The notes beneath the pieces are model-generated. The model made no database searches, was not told the origin of the DNA, and was given only the letters and a program-made list of their open reading frames with translations. 64,000 bases of DNA from Antedon mediterranea (lineage: Eukaryota > Echinodermata > Crinoidea > Comatulida > Antedonidae), in assembly GCF_964355755.1 (NCBI RefSeq), contig NC_092676.1:17652288-17716287 (forward strand), given 5' to 3'. This document shows positions 22,863 to 35,386 of this stretch, piece after piece. A program made the position numbers and the translations under genes. Positions within the stretch are counted from its first letter, which is position 1. Every line of letters begins with the position of its first letter.

Positions 22863-23354
22863 ACTAGAAAGCCACTCAGAGAGTGCATACCTCCGCCTAC
22901 TGTTCACCGGAAAGTGTGTGTCTTAATGCTGTGTGTGATTTAGGCTAATTTCACTACAAGCATGTGTATGCAAGTTTGGTGTAAAGGTTATGTAACCCGC
23001 CTTTCAACTAACAATAGAACAGAAACGCGAAAAACAAACAAGTGAATTTGAAAAGAAATAGTTGTTTTTAAACTAGTTGAGAAAATACAATTTTAGTTTA
23101 CTTGTTACTTTAAGACTGCTCACCGGCTTTTGAAATTTCTGTCCTATCTTTTAACACTAGCAAGTCTGAAAATAATTTTTCAAAAAGTGGTCCAGAATTG
23201 GGACCGTGGTCCGGATTTAATGTAGTGGTCCTTGACCAGATATTAATCTGTATTTTCATTTTGGGAAAGATCTTGTAATTACTTTTTGAGTAATCCTGCT
23301 AACAAACAAACACACACAAACGATTACATATAGCTCCTTGGCAGAGGTAAATAA
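22863..23354. repeat. Interspersed repeat with cctccgcc ends, short copy
   Basis: About 490-bp copy of the family at 1614-3205, with the same ends (ACTAGAAAGCCACT...ACCTCCGCC and CTCCTTGGCAGAGGTAAATAA) and an (AAAC)n-like run near 23300. Confidence 0.65.
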
Positions 23355-23531
23355 TAGCAACAATTGTATCGGCAATACAAACTTTTAACCTATTTTACCA
23401 CATTTTACAAATTAATACAGTAGTGGGCAGTATAATACATTTAAAATAGATAGAAATTATTATATTTTATTTGCTGAATGGTTGCATTTAGATATTTTAT
23501 TTGAAAAAACTTGCAGTACAAAAAACTCTAG

Positions 23532-23585
23532 CACAAAGCACAACAGAACCTACAACTATGGCACAAACCAGCACATTTTCAAATG
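23532..23585 (+). pseudogene. Linker exon 5 with a lost splice donor
   Basis: The acceptor (CTCTAG) and frame (AQSTTEPTTMAQTSTFSN) are kept, but the donor reads G|GAAAGC where all paralogs have G|GTAAGC. The 54-nt exon is shorter than the others. It can only be used with a cryptic donor, so it is probably dead. Confidence 0.7.
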
Positions 23586-23919
23586 GAAAGCTGTTTATAT
23601 ATGTTTTTTTTCCCCTCGCCTTTCCTTAATCAAACATAATCATGACATAAAAAACAGTAGGCCTACATATGAACAACAAAAGTAACCTCTATATAGCAAG
23701 AAATACAAAGTTTGTACATTACCACTGTTTTCAGCATAGGCATAAACTTCCATGATAGAACATTCAATGCACAAACTACTAAAGGTAGTATGTGTATATT
23801 GTTTTCTCTTTTTATAAAACATACAAGGAAGGCCTGGTTTAATGTTTTTAAATTAATATATATCCATAATTTAATAAATCAACAACTACAGAGATAGTGT
23901 CTTTAACTATACTTTATAG

Positions 23920-24042
23920 AGATTCAGATGGCAGACTCAGTACAAGCGTTTCAAAGTTCCACATACTCAAATGGATCGCCAAATAAAGCTATTGATGGCA
24001 ACACAAACACCAATTATAACCAAGGATCATGTTCCCATACAG
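23920..24042 (+). CDS. FTP-2 exon a
   Basis: A 123-nt phase 1-1 exon (TTATAG acceptor, GTTAGT donor) encoding EIQMADSVQAFQSSTYSNGS, NKAIDGNTNTN and GSCSHT. It is the closest relative of FTP-1 exon a. No preceding microexon could be found for this copy. Confidence 0.85.
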
Positions 24043-24071
24043 GTTAGTAAGAGTAACCGTTGATCATAGTT

Positions 24072-24420
24072 GTGAGTAAGTGACCGAGCGGTTAAGACAG
24101 TGAACATTAATCCGTAGGTTTGAGGCTTGCTCCATGGTTCTGGTGGTAGAACAAGTCTTCTCGGATAAGTATTATAATCCATAGGCCCAGTGTTTACACA
24201 TTGCTCGTGTTCATTTTAAAGAACCTAGTACATCTTTCAAGACGAGTAGGAGGTACGTACTAATACACAACCAGTCACTGGTGTTGTGGGTCAAGTTAAG
24301 AGTGTCTGTATTCCTATATACAGGCGAACCTGGATTTAGGTAATGTAGTACTACATCTATAGCGAACTAATCCTAACACCACTGCAACTGGATATCATTG
24401 TGTGCTGCTGTGGCTGAAAC
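24072..24420 (+). repeat. tRNA-derived SINE (plus strand)
   Basis: The head has an A box TGACCGAGCGG (24081-24091) and B box GGTTTGAGGCT (24117-24127). The body shares GGTGGTAGAACAAGTCTTCT and the TTTAAAGAACC segment with the copies at 21000 and 55985. The 3' end is approximate. Confidence 0.75.
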
Positions 24421-25775
24421 ACAATATCTAGTTTGTGGATACGATAAGAAGAAGATGGTTGTCGTTATGGAGATGTTGTCATGCACTCTATGTTTAAAAA
24501 TTTAATATTTTGGAGGCAATAGAGAATTCCATGATGTGAATGCACATAATACAGTAGACACCTGCCGGACCCAACAATTTTTTTTTTTTTTAAGACGTTA
24601 TAAATGAATACAATTCTTTGGTCTCTGTGGTTTTTGTACTAATAGTTGAATTAACATTTTGCACACTGAAATGTGTCCCTGTCGAATAATTTTTTTGCTA
24701 TTAGGTTGAGGCAGAATCTATAGAAGGCGTGCATTCACGCATGAATATTTTTGGATGTGACGGGAAAAAAAACGCGGTTATCGAAATGTTGATCTTTCGT
24801 CGCGCTGGAACTGATAATGCAAAAAAACCTTTAAAAAATAAAAATGTTACAAATATTGCTTATGTTTGTGAAATATTAATTTTTTTGACATCTAACAATG
24901 TGCATATTAAATTAATTAATTAAAAACCACAAACCTGTAGAATTTCCAAGAACTGTTGTTATACCTTCCTTTAATTGTGGTCCACATTCAATGTTTTTTT
25001 TTTTTGTACTTTTTAAAACGATTTGGTACACATGGTAATTAATATTTAGTGGTGCGCAATCATGACAATTATTCATGTGTTTATAATTATTTAATTTAAT
25101 ATTTGGTTTTTAATTTGTAATCACAAGCTCAACTTCAGGCAATATCATTCTCCAATTTCAAGTGTGTGTGTGTGTGTGCTACATGGTAGGTCCTAGCTGA
25201 TATATGATGCTTAGTTGAAATTAATGTGATCCAAGATCCTATGTTTGATGTTAATAGATTCATATATGCAGATGTAGATTTTCAGTTCAATTAAAGTTTA
25301 AAAAAATATACAACAATCTCACCAATTAAATTAAATATATAGTAAATGTAGGCCTAGCATATAGTGCAATTATATTATATACAGGTTTATATGGCTAGCC
25401 TACCTTTAAATATATAATATAAAATGGGCCTAGCTAGGCCCTAAGAAGCCATTCTACTTTATAAATAAACTTTGTTGGTCCTAGCTATAGGCCTACTACT
25501 ACTAGGATAGACCTACTTACTCCTCAGTCATAGAGTAGTTAAAATAAGCCAAATAATTAATTACTAAATTGATGAAATATGCATGCCCTCTATAATTTGT
25601 GCCTTATTAACCTAATGAAAAAAAAAACAATGCATCCCTTTCTACTTTATGAGCAGGGGTTAGCCATAATGTTAAAATATATATTTCCCCTCGTTTTACT
25701 GGAAAGTGTCCTAAAAGAGGGGGTCTACTCTATACTGATATGATCATCCAGGATATAATTTATATTTGTATTTAG
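24421..25775 (+). other. Intron, no gene seen
   Basis: AT-rich and low-complexity, with a (GT)n run at about 25163-25178 and several AGGCCTA-type words common in such genomes. An open frame at 24729-24923 has no supporting feature. Confidence 0.5.
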
Positions 25776-25889
25776 GTCCGGGTAGTGATCAATGGTGGTA
25801 TGTTGACCTTGCGACACCAACAGCTATTGCAAAAGTTGTAATTTTTAACAGAGATCATGATTGTTGTGGGAGTGATTGTCCTGGTTGTG
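25776..25889 (+). CDS. FTP-2 exon b
   Basis: 114 nt, phase 1-1. It encodes GPGSDQWWYVDLATPTAIAK, VVIFNRDHDCCGSDCPGC. Compared with FTP-3 and FTP-4 there is an inserted cysteine-rich loop (CCGSDCPGC) after the Arg, so the canonical RxDx4R fucose motif is disrupted. Confidence 0.88.
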
Positions 25890-26031
25890 GTAAGCACTTA
25901 CATTAAAACAGTTTAAGGTATATTGTACTACTAAAATGATATATATGACAAAAACACTTCCTGAAAAAAAACATAGATTTTATATTAGTAAATTATATTG
26001 AAAACACAGTATGTGTCTCATTTCTATTTAG

Positions 26032-26241
26032 AAAGCAGATTGATAGGAGCTAAAGTTCGTATTGGTAACGACGATCATTTGCCTTTTGATGGAAATACAC
26101 AATGTGGAAATACTGTCTCGTCGTCTATGGTGGCATCAAATCCTATAGAATTCATTTGTAATGAAATTGTAATTGGTCAATATGTAAGCGTTTATCAGGA
26201 ACAGGATTCCGTCACTCTTTGTGAAGTGAAAATCTACAGAG
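26032..26241 (+). CDS. FTP-2 exon c
   Basis: 210 nt, phase 1-1, nearly the same as FTP-1 exon c: SRLIGAKVRIGNDDHLPF, NTQCGNTVSSSM, IGQYVSVYQEQDSVTLCEV. High nucleotide identity to 19431-19640 shows a fairly recent cassette duplication or gene conversion. Confidence 0.9.
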
Positions 26242-26685
26242 GTAAGACCAACAAACAGCAAGCAATTATAGGAAAAATCAATACAGTACAGATTATGTTG
26301 AACTATATCTAGATACAATTTATCTTTAGTAATCATTTATTTGCTTTGTACCCTTTTTATTGTACTAGTAGTTTAAAATGTGCTAGTTTAATGGTCAAGT
26401 TAAACTGGACGACAGCGCGAATGTCACAGCTGAATCGTCACACATCCATCATAACACATAGTTTTATAAATTCACTAGCTTAATACTCAGCAGCATATAC
26501 CAATTCAATAGTACCTGCAAAAAAAAACCAATTTCACAAACAGAAGTGCTATGGTAATTTCTCCATGATATTTTACTTGAAATCTTTGTAGATAGATCCA
26601 GATTGTGTCATTTTCATAAATTAATATGGTGAATGTGGGTATGTAGATAATTAACTTTCAGAATATTTTCTATACTATTGTCTAG

Positions 26686-26757
26686 CACAAAGCACTGCTT
26701 CAGAACCAACAATACCAATACCTACAACGATGGCACAATCCACTGATTTTCCAATTG
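26686..26757 (+). CDS. Thr/Pro-rich linker exon 6
   Basis: 72 nt, phase 1-1, TGTCTAG acceptor and GTAAGC donor. It encodes AQSTASEPTIPIPTTMAQST and DFPI. It precedes CTLD-3. Confidence 0.85.
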
Positions 26758-28160
26758 GTAAGCTGTTTCTATTTTCAAGTTTCTTCCTTATATGTTCAGT
26801 TTTTTTGTTTTGCAATTATTTGTTGTGTTTTATCTGTTTATTGTGAGGATACCCTTGTCAGCATTTATGCTGTTTAAGGTCATCTTCTATGAAAAAAAAT
26901 TAAAGTAATACAAATCAGACACCAATCTTTTTTACTTTTGTCTAAAAATAGTACTTCTATTTCTTCAAATTATGTTCTTCCAACAATTATCAGAGACAAG
27001 TCAATTGAGCAGTCAGTGTGAAACTGTTTATTTTGAACACTTTTTCTAATATCGAGTTCAACTCCTTAAAACTGATTTGAAGAGGTATATGTTGTATATG
27101 TTAACAGGATGGTTTCATACCTGTATAGGAACACTTCAGTTTTCATATTCCTATGTCAAATATCAAGCTGACCACAACAGTGGACAGTTTCACCATAGGG
27201 ATATGCCTTACGCCAAAACAGAAGACATCTTCGATGAAACATTATTGACCTATTACAGACCACCTATGCACTGCCTTAGTCCTGGCGGACCCTGCTAAAG
27301 GATCGACTAGAGACCCCACCCTTTACCCAAGTAGTCTACATATATATTGCAGATACTACAAGCAACCATAAGATCTCGCACATTGTAGGAATACCAAAAT
27401 GGCATATTACAGACCATCGATGCCCTGCTTTGGTCCTAACAAATCCCGCTAAAGCTTGACTAGAGATCCCTGGGCCCAAGTAGCCTACCTTAGATACAGT
27501 ATTGCATATACAGTACCACCAGCTACCAATGTTATTATCTAGCACATATAAAGAATATATAATGCATATTATAGTACATTTACTATAATGCAGTGCGGTT
27601 TCTACTATACCTAATTTTTTTGTTACTTGTATACTGTTTCCTATTTAAAAATAAAAAAGTAAAATAAAAATAAAATTTTTCTAATACTGCACAATGCAGC
27701 TTTCTCATTTGCTGATAGTTTGTTTGTCATGGTGCATTGTTGCTGTCGCAACCCCTTGACCGATTGTGCTCACATTTTATTTAATTTCATTTATTTATTC
27801 ATCACTTGGATTGAAACAGACACCACACCAGAAAAACATTCAGATCTACTACACAATACGGATGGATAAAAGAAAGGGAGCATTTATATGTCTGACTGGT
27901 TTCCAGAATAGTCATTCAAACAACCTTTTTAATGATGTATCTGTGACCGAAAACAATAAAGATGATACAGGTTATGGGTGGAGCAATGACTAGGGACAGT
28001 AAACTTGAAATGTAAAATAGCTAACCACATTTAATCATGTAAATTTACAGAATAATTCATATTTCTCTCATATACCGATGTTATGCTTTTCATCGTTTTA
28101 ATATAGATTTATTTTAACAAAACTATTATTTTTAACATTGAATAAATTCATCTGGTTCCA
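26758..28160 (+). other. Intron with a degenerate duplicated segment, no gene seen
   Basis: A block at about 27250-27350 (ATTACAGACCACC...GCACTGCCTTAGTCCT...GACTAGAGA) is repeated in diverged form at about 27405-27500. No exon is supported. The open frames here lack any recognisable feature. Confidence 0.45.
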
Positions 28161-28258
28161 AATAATATTTTTGTGGATTTTTACTTTTATGTTGAACCAA
28201 AACAACGTTTTCGTTGTTTTGGTTCAACATAAAAGTAAAAATCCACAAAAATATTATT
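28161..28258. repeat. Perfect 47-bp inverted repeat with a 4-nt loop
   Basis: 28161-28207 and 28212-28258 are exact reverse complements separated by TTTT. The arms are AT-rich (for example GGTTCAACATAAAAGT in the right arm). The flanks beyond are not complementary. Such a structure could extrude as a cruciform or be transcribed as a hairpin RNA. An assembly or library foldback artefact is also possible. Confidence 0.95.
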
Positions 28259-28569
28259 TTTAAGTTATTTCCCTAAAAAAAGTTTTTTCAGTAAATACAG
28301 TATGTTTAAATGTGAGATAGTGGATTCCAACCTCATTATATGTTTATAAACATTGGAATTGTTTCCCTTCATTCATTTGATAAGTCTAAATAGATTAATG
28401 CACTTCTTATTGGGGGGGGGGGGTCTAGAGTGCCTATTGCAGTGGATAAAATGTCTGTTGTTTGTCAATTTGGTATGAGGATGTCAATGGACATCTCAGG
28501 GTGGTGAAATTAGGTGGTATTTTTTAGGCACCTTTCGTGCTTACTTATAACACTGATATTTTTTTTCAG

Positions 28570-28952
28570 TATGTACTTTTTACTATCAGTCATCACAGTA
28601 TACTGCTTTTAGAGTTGAATATTATGAAGGAATAAATGTGACCATAGCAAAAGATGAATGTGGATTTTCAAATGGAAAACTTGCTAGTCTCACAACAGTT
28701 GAAGAAGTTGAATTTGTATTTCAATATCTTGACAATAACTGTCCAAATAATCAGCCTAGTGGTGATAAATACTTAATTGGGTTATCTCGTGAAGCTGGAT
28801 TATCAAAGTTGGATGACCATAACTGGAAGTGGGAAACAGGAGAAGCTTTAGATTCATCTGTAACAGCATGGGGTTCTAATCAACCTGGTAAAAGCAATAC
28901 TGGTACTGGTACTGGTTCAAATAACCGTCTCACAGAGACATCTGGTAGCCAT
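28570..28952 (+). pseudogene. CTLD exon 3, 5' part, interrupted by a LINE
   Basis: An acceptor (TTTTTTCAG) and about 115 codons in frame: CTFYYQSSQYTAFRVEYYEG, DECGFSNGKLASLTTVEEVE, YLIGLSREAGL, NWKWETGEAL, WGSNQPGKS. After an expanded GT-rich tract (TGTGTGS) the similarity ends, and a TGA comes at 28953-28955. The missing end of the exon lies at 32741-32840, on the other side of the LINE. Confidence 0.88.
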
Positions 28953-31900
28953 TGACTTGAAGTTGGCATTTGGATGTGTTACTTTTAAATGTAGGCCTAC
29001 AGTATGAGAGTGACTACTACCAAATTACACAGTCACAAAACAACTTATAAAACAGTTCATATATACAGTTAAAACATTGCTGGGAATTATAAATTTCTGT
29101 TGAAGCAGGCTCTAATGAAGTTGCATCTAGTAAGTTGACTTTGTTGTACAACTCTATCAAGTACTGATGGTATCTTCCGACCTCTTCGTTTACTTTGTGT
29201 TGTGTGAAAAGTAAGAATTTTTGTAGGATCTTCATTTTCTTTTCTAATTACATGTCCGATCCAGTTGAATTGTTGCTTGTAGACATATTCTTCTAGCGGT
29301 TGACAGCCAGTAATTTTGTAGAGATCGTCATTATCAATTACGTAACGCCAGTCTATATAGTTTTCATCTGTTTCTTCATCTGAGGATATGTCTACATGGT
29401 TTGGTGGGCAGACTCTTTGAAAGCCATTCACTAGCATTCTTCTTAGGAAGGTTTTGTATGTTGTGCTAAGTTTGGACATTTCACTTCCTGTTGCCCTCCA
29501 AGCATGGCAACCATAGGTGAGTCTACTCCTAACTAGACCATTAAGAAACATCATTCTTGTTTGTAGGTGGATCGTTCTGTTGGTAAGCAATGCCCTATTC
29601 TCTGCAAATGCTCCTTTGGCTGAATTGATTCTGTATTTTACTTCTTGATCTCCAATATGAACATCATTGTAGGTAGCCCATACACCAAGGTATCTAAAGT
29701 GTGTTACGTTGTTAATGTGTACGCCGCCAATTTGTATGATGCATCTTGGGTATTCTTCAACTTCCTCTTTCCAGTTCCATATAATGGTTTCTGTTTTGGG
29801 GGCACTAATTCTTAGACCAAATTCCAGACAAACTTTATTCAAGATGTTCACAATGGTTTGCAGTTCTTCTTGTGACCAGGAGCTTACAGCAAAGTCGTCA
29901 GCATAGCCACTTTCAAAGTCGTCATAGATGCCCCTTGATGGTGCTTTACATCTTTGAGCACGATTTGTAGCTTCAATAGGAATTAGGTATTGTATCATTA
30001 GGCTATCCAAACTAGCATCTTTACAGCGTTGTTTGAACACTCTAATAACGTAATCAAAATATTGGTTAAACATGCTGGTACTCTCAATACCACCCTGTCG
30101 CACCCCAGAAAATGTTTCGAACTTATCATCACTTGGATCGTCTTCAGCAGGGTATGCTTTCGTTGAGCTGTACAGTGATTGTATAATATCAATCATAGTA
30201 GTAGACTGGTTTAAGTGAAACCTATTACGAACGCTTAGGAAAAGAAGATTACGATTCACATGGTCGAATGCTGCTGTTAAATCAATGAAGCATGTATAGA
30301 GTTTGCGATTTGAGCGATACGCAATTTCCTAGATCTGCTTGATTACATATATAGCATCATTGCAACCTCTGTTGGACCTGAATCCAAACTGTGTGCGTAG
30401 AAGTTGACTTTCATAAAAGATGGAAAAACGTGAAAGAATGATAACCATAAGTATCTTTGAAAATGTAGACCCAATCGATATTCCTCTATACATTGATGGA
30501 TCAAGTGGACTGCCTTTTTTTTTCCAAATGGTTGTTAATTTGGACAGTCCCCAATCACTTGGTACTTCTTTCGTTCTCCAAATTTCCTCAAACAGTCTAT
30601 GTACATGGTCGACGAATACTGGGTTCTCTGTGGCAACTTGCAACATTTCAGAAGCGACATCTAGGGTAGCTTTGCGACCTTTTAGATGTCCGATTGCATC
30701 AATAATTTCTTTCTTGGACGGAGGTTCATTGTCTATCTCAAATTCTGGTTGTCTCAGGTTGATAATATATTCTGGAGGTGTGCTAATTTCATCTGGGATT
30801 TTAAGGCTAGATCGGTCTGGATTAAAGTGATCTTAAAGGGGTTCACGTAATCCAGGACATTTTATAGGCTTTGGTGCTTTTCTTATAACATCACCGTGCT
30901 CCTTAGCTTTTCTCCATAAATCAAATATTTTTCTATTTTGGTGGGCTTCATTTAACTTGCTTGCTTCTTCATACAAATATTCATTCCGTAGTTCCTTCAC
31001 CCTTATCTTAATTGCTTTCTGCATAGCCTTGATCTCCTCTTCTTTGTAGGTAACTGTGCTTTTGTTAATATTCTTTCTTTCTTTTATAAGCTGTTGTAGT
31101 CTTTCATCACCATCCCAGGGATGAGCATTTTGGTTTCTTGTTTTCTTCGGGACTTCTTCAACTGCCTTATTTAGCACTGTCATAAGTGTTGTATAGCGCT
31201 CAGTTGATGTAGTGTTTGTTGTCTTTTCAGGGGAAGTAATTTTATTAATTTCTTCTTCTATCTTTGTTTTAACATTATTTCTTACTTCTCGATCTTTACG
31301 TTTACTCATGTTGGCTCTCTTGCTCTGTTTTTTCTTTTTATGCTTCTTCCACCTGGCTGCTTTGTTGGCTGGTGTTGTCATATTACTCACAAGGATTCTA
31401 TGATCCGACGAAAGATAATAGTTGTTATAGACTCTTGTGTCAGTAACATACTTCCTCAACCAGTGATCACATATGTTGTAATCTAGTATTTTCTTTGTAA
31501 CACCATCGTTGCTATGCCAAGTGATCCGATGAACGTTTGGATGGTCAAACCAGGTGTTCAGTATGCATAGCTTGAAGTCAGAGCAGTAGTTGATGAGTCT
31601 TGTGCCATTGTCGTTACTAATGTCATCTGTGTCTTGAAATCTGGTTTCCATCAAAGAGTGATTTTCTGGTTGTTATTGTTGATGTTGCATTAAAGTCTCC
31701 CATCAGTAAGAGTTTTGTGTTGTTCTCGACTCTTGTTACTTTGGAGCGTTTTGCATAGAAAATATCCTTTGATGATTCTGAACCGGATTCCGTAGGAGAG
31801 TACGCAGACACAATTCTTAATTTACAATTTTTTATTGTGACGTCTATTGCCATTAGACGTTCATAAACATAATAAACATTAGACACTTTGATATGGGGTG

Positions 31901-32723
31901 ACTGTTTGATGGCAATAGCAACCCCATACATCTTTTTGATTTTCAGTCCAGTCCAGTATACATTGTAGCCCTCATGTGAGATTGCACCGGTACCAATCCG
32001 TCTCACTTCCTGCATACACACGATGTCAAGGTTTGCTGCTTTAATTTGAATGAGGGTTTCATGTAGTAAGAAGTCATCTGAGCAGGTATTAACATTAATC
32101 TGTCCTGCTCGCCAATGAAAATATTTTGCAGGCTTTTGTTTCCTAACTGCTTCTTGTACTTTCTTGTTTATGTTAGAAAGGTTTTTAGAATCTATATCTT
32201 TATTACTCTTTGTGTGAAATTTTGACTTGCGTCCACCACGGGTACCTCTATAATGGAAAATTCCCAAGTCTTTCAAAACACTTCCAACCGCAGTAGTAAT
32301 TTTTCCAGCATATTGTCTCAGGTTAAGTAGCTTTGAGTAGCTATAGTTATAGGTCAACATAGTTTACTCGTAGCAATGGTAGATTATAATAATAATATCA
32401 CACATACACCGACTCTAGGCCCTGTAAACAAATCTTCTATGCTATGTATGCTGTCCCAAAGTTCTAAGGCAACAATAGGCTTTGCTTCACTGAACACTGC
32501 TAAGACAATAGCATGCACACAGCTAGATAGGGCCTAGCTATAAGCTATAAAAAAATCTTTTCTAAATCCAGTTTAGCTGATAAAAATAAGAAAAAAGAAT
32601 ATACAATACAATAGTTGTAAGTGCTGATAACAATATTGGTAGTAAAATCACTCTCAAAATGTGTACTTAAAACCCAAAAAGCAAGATTTTAAAAGCAGAA
32701 TGGGAGTAACACTGTCAAGCGCC
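28953..32723 (-). mobile_element. Near-full-length LINE (minus strand), inactivated, inserted in CTLD exon 3
   Basis: The minus-strand ORF runs endonuclease then reverse transcriptase. The endonuclease part (about 32360-31300) has LLLMGDFNAT and SSDHRILV. A basic linker follows. The RT (30830-29087) has FGFRSNRG, CFIDLTAAFDHVN, GVRQGG, GYADDFAV and a C-terminal WIGHVIRKENEDPTKIL. Lesions: a frameshift near 31623-31654 and in-frame stops TAA 30833-30835 and TAG 30329-30331. The flanks TCTGGTAGCCAT (28941-28952) and TCTGGCAACCAT (32724-32735) look like a 12-bp target duplication with two differences. The clade is not determined. Confidence 0.88.
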
Positions 32724-32740
32724 TCTGGCAACCATATCAT

Positions 32741-32840
32741 GTTGTTGCTCGATTAAGTCTAACAGATAGACAAATATATGACAAAAAATTTGATAAAATT
32801 ATATTTGATCGAGGTTCAATAGGTTTTCTATGTGAATATG
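32741..32840 (+). pseudogene. CTLD exon 3, 3' part
   Basis: It encodes VARLSLTDRQIYDKKFDKII and FDRGSIGFLCEY, ending in a GTAAGT donor. It aligns with the last third of CTLD-4 and CTLD-5 and is the severed remainder of the exon beginning at 28570. Confidence 0.88.
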
Positions 32841-34195
32841 GTAAGTCAAGTATAAACTGCATACTTTGTATTTTTGTATAATTATTACAGTTAGTGTATG
32901 AACAAGCTAAAGTATTATACAAATGTTCCTATCATGTACAGAATAAAGAAAAGGTAGTTTTATTTATTAAATGAGATAAACATTTATTTTTATTAAATCA
33001 ATATTAAACGGGAATCTGTGGTTAACATTTTAGCTTAACAGTGCTTTTTACAAAACAGAAGATCTGATCATAATAATAATGATAACAAAAGCAATCAGAG
33101 ATTGCAACCCCCGCCAGGAATAAAAAGAGAGTCCTGATCTGGATTGTACCCTACACAGTGTGTGCGGATATATGTGCAATGCTTAAATATAACCTCATAG
33201 GTGGAGGTAAAAATTATGTGTTTTACAGTTAAGATGACTGCTAGTTACAATTTTGCCTAGGTGGAGGTAATAATTAAGGTACTACTATGAGGAAGAAAAT
33301 TTACAATCTATACAGTAGTTCACTTTATTGTTAATCATACAAAAATGCTTCATGCTGATTACATTTTTTTTTTAAACATTTGCTGAAAAAGTTTAATTAT
33401 TACCTAAACTTTAAATGAAATATTCCCAATTTTTTAGACCGTTCAGATATGAAAACCACATATGACTATTATTTTAGTGACGAGTTCAAATATAGTTTTT
33501 ATGTGGTTTTATAGGTACGTTCTATGATTGGTCAATATTGACATTTGACCCCTTTAATCACAAGTAATTGAATAGACACCTATAATTCAATAATGTGTTA
33601 TATCATATACATAATACATTGTTGTAATTCGTCAAATTTTAATTTTGATCCCTTATATCTCGAAAAATATCCTGATCTGTTACCTTCCAGATTCGTAATC
33701 TACGAAAAATTCTGGTCTAGAAAAATTGGTCAATATTGACATTTGACCCCTTTAATCACAAGTAATTGAATAGACACCTATAATGTAATCTACGAAAAAT
33801 TCTGGACTAGAAAAGTTGGATGGCAATTTGTCCCCTTTCGGGTGGTAATATTCCCCTTTCGGGTGGTAATATTCCCCTTCCTGCCACCGGACTAAATTGT
33901 TTTCTTGGCAGAAAAACACAAACAAAACAATACACACATAATATTTACATTCATGATCAACATGTAATTACAACTGATCAAGCAATATAAAATACAAAAG
34001 TCCTAATGACCTATCAACTCATTCATAATTTTCAATAGATATATATTAAAACACACAATAAATATCACCACTTATGTCCAATTATCTTATAGGACATTTT
34101 TCTATAGATAAATCGTTGTTACCCAAATTGGGTCTCACACCCACTTTAACTAATAATATATATGTTAATTTTATTATACTGTATCTTTATTACAG
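32841..34195 (+). other. Intron with a local direct repeat, no gene seen
   Basis: A segment of about 57 bp (GGTCAATATTGACATTTGAC and following) occurs at about 33530-33586 and 33728-33784. A 22-bp unit (CCCCTTTCGGGTGGTAATATT plus a base) is repeated at 33833-33880. No exon is recognised. Confidence 0.55.
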
Positions 34196-34213
34196 ATAGC
34201 ACTATACTTCAAG
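34196..34213 (+). CDS. Microexon before FTP-3
   Basis: 18 nt, phase 1-1, ATTACAG acceptor and GTAAGT donor. It reads DSTILQ across junctions. It is the paralog of 49318-49335. Confidence 0.75.
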
Positions 34214-34776
34214 GTAAGTCTAAAATGATTAAAGTATTCATTATTAATGTTTTAAATTTATGTGTGTACAGTATTTGTGTTTATTTTTTATCGATATTGC
34301 TGTACTATCAAATTAATTTAACAAAATATATATCTTTATGGCAAACCAAACTTACATCCTTAATTTGTCATTTAAATATTTTCGTGTGAGAAAAAAACTT
34401 TATTATCCCAGTGAAGAAACTCTGTTGGCCTTATCAACTGTACATACATATGATAAATAAGAAATATAAAATTATCATGCAATGATAAGAAGACCGGTAT
34501 TTCAAAAGTAAAATATGACAATGTATGTAAACTGAATCCGGCACTGCAGAAGATGAATTAATATTTTGTTGCATCATGGGAATTAAAAAACTATTAACAA
34601 TAATACATAGTCAGAGTGTTGCCGAACTCTGGTGTTTCAAATAATTTATCAAATATTTTATAAAACACATCTTCATATAAAATACAGGGTTGTATGGCCT
34701 GTTGAAACAGAGGTGATTAATGCAAGGGCATTTTGAGAATTTCCTTCAATTGCATGTACATTTTATTTCATTACAG

Positions 34777-34899
34777 AGGTAGAAATAACAGAATCTGTTG
34801 AAGCTCATCAGAGTTCTACACATGCTGCCCATGTTGCCAACAAAGCAATTGATGGTAATTTATCTGGGGATTTCTTTGATAACTCTTGTACACACACCG
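34777..34899 (+). CDS. FTP-3 exon a
   Basis: 123 nt, phase 1-1 (TTACAG acceptor, GTAAGT donor). It encodes EVEITESVEAHQSSTHAAHV, NKAIDGNLSGDFFDNSCTHT. The His of CTHT is kept. Confidence 0.9.
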
Positions 34900-35296
34900 G
34901 TAAGTGAAACAAAACATACGTCATTTCGATCTTAATTGGACTTTCTTTTTTTGTGAGATATGGTACAGTAGATTGTATATTCTTGATGAAACCTTTCATT
35001 TCTTTGTTTCAATCCAACAGCAACAAAATACAATACATAATAAAACCATAATTCCTACAGGTATGACATTATTTCATCGAAAGAAAAGAAAGAAAAAGAA
35101 GTAATATATTTCACATATCATCTCATATCTCTATACTAAATTAACTGAATGTCACATGACAGGAGTCATTCCTCCAGTACTGGCTATTTATTGCAACCAG
35201 TCAAAATAATAATTAATTTACTCAATTTTGTTAAAAAATATTAAGTAAATATACTTCACATTCACTTTTAATTGTTACTTTATTTTGATTCTTTAG

Positions 35297-35386
35297 AGGA
35301 AACGTCCAGTTCTTGGTGGTATGTGGATCTCAGACTACAAGTACCAATTGCCAAGATTGTTATTTTCAACAGAGATGATTGTTGTG
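35297..35386 (+). CDS. FTP-3 exon b
   Basis: 90 nt, phase 1-1. It encodes ETSSSWWYVDLRLQVPIAKI and VIFNRDDCC. Joined to exon c it reads R-D-D-C-C-E-Y-R, which fits the RxDx4R part of the F-type lectin fucose motif. The His-to-Arg spacing is 26 residues, against the usual 24. Confidence 0.92.

Noticed and set aside
30420-30830. 136-codon plus-strand ORF
   Set aside because: Shadow of the minus-strand LINE reverse-transcriptase frame.
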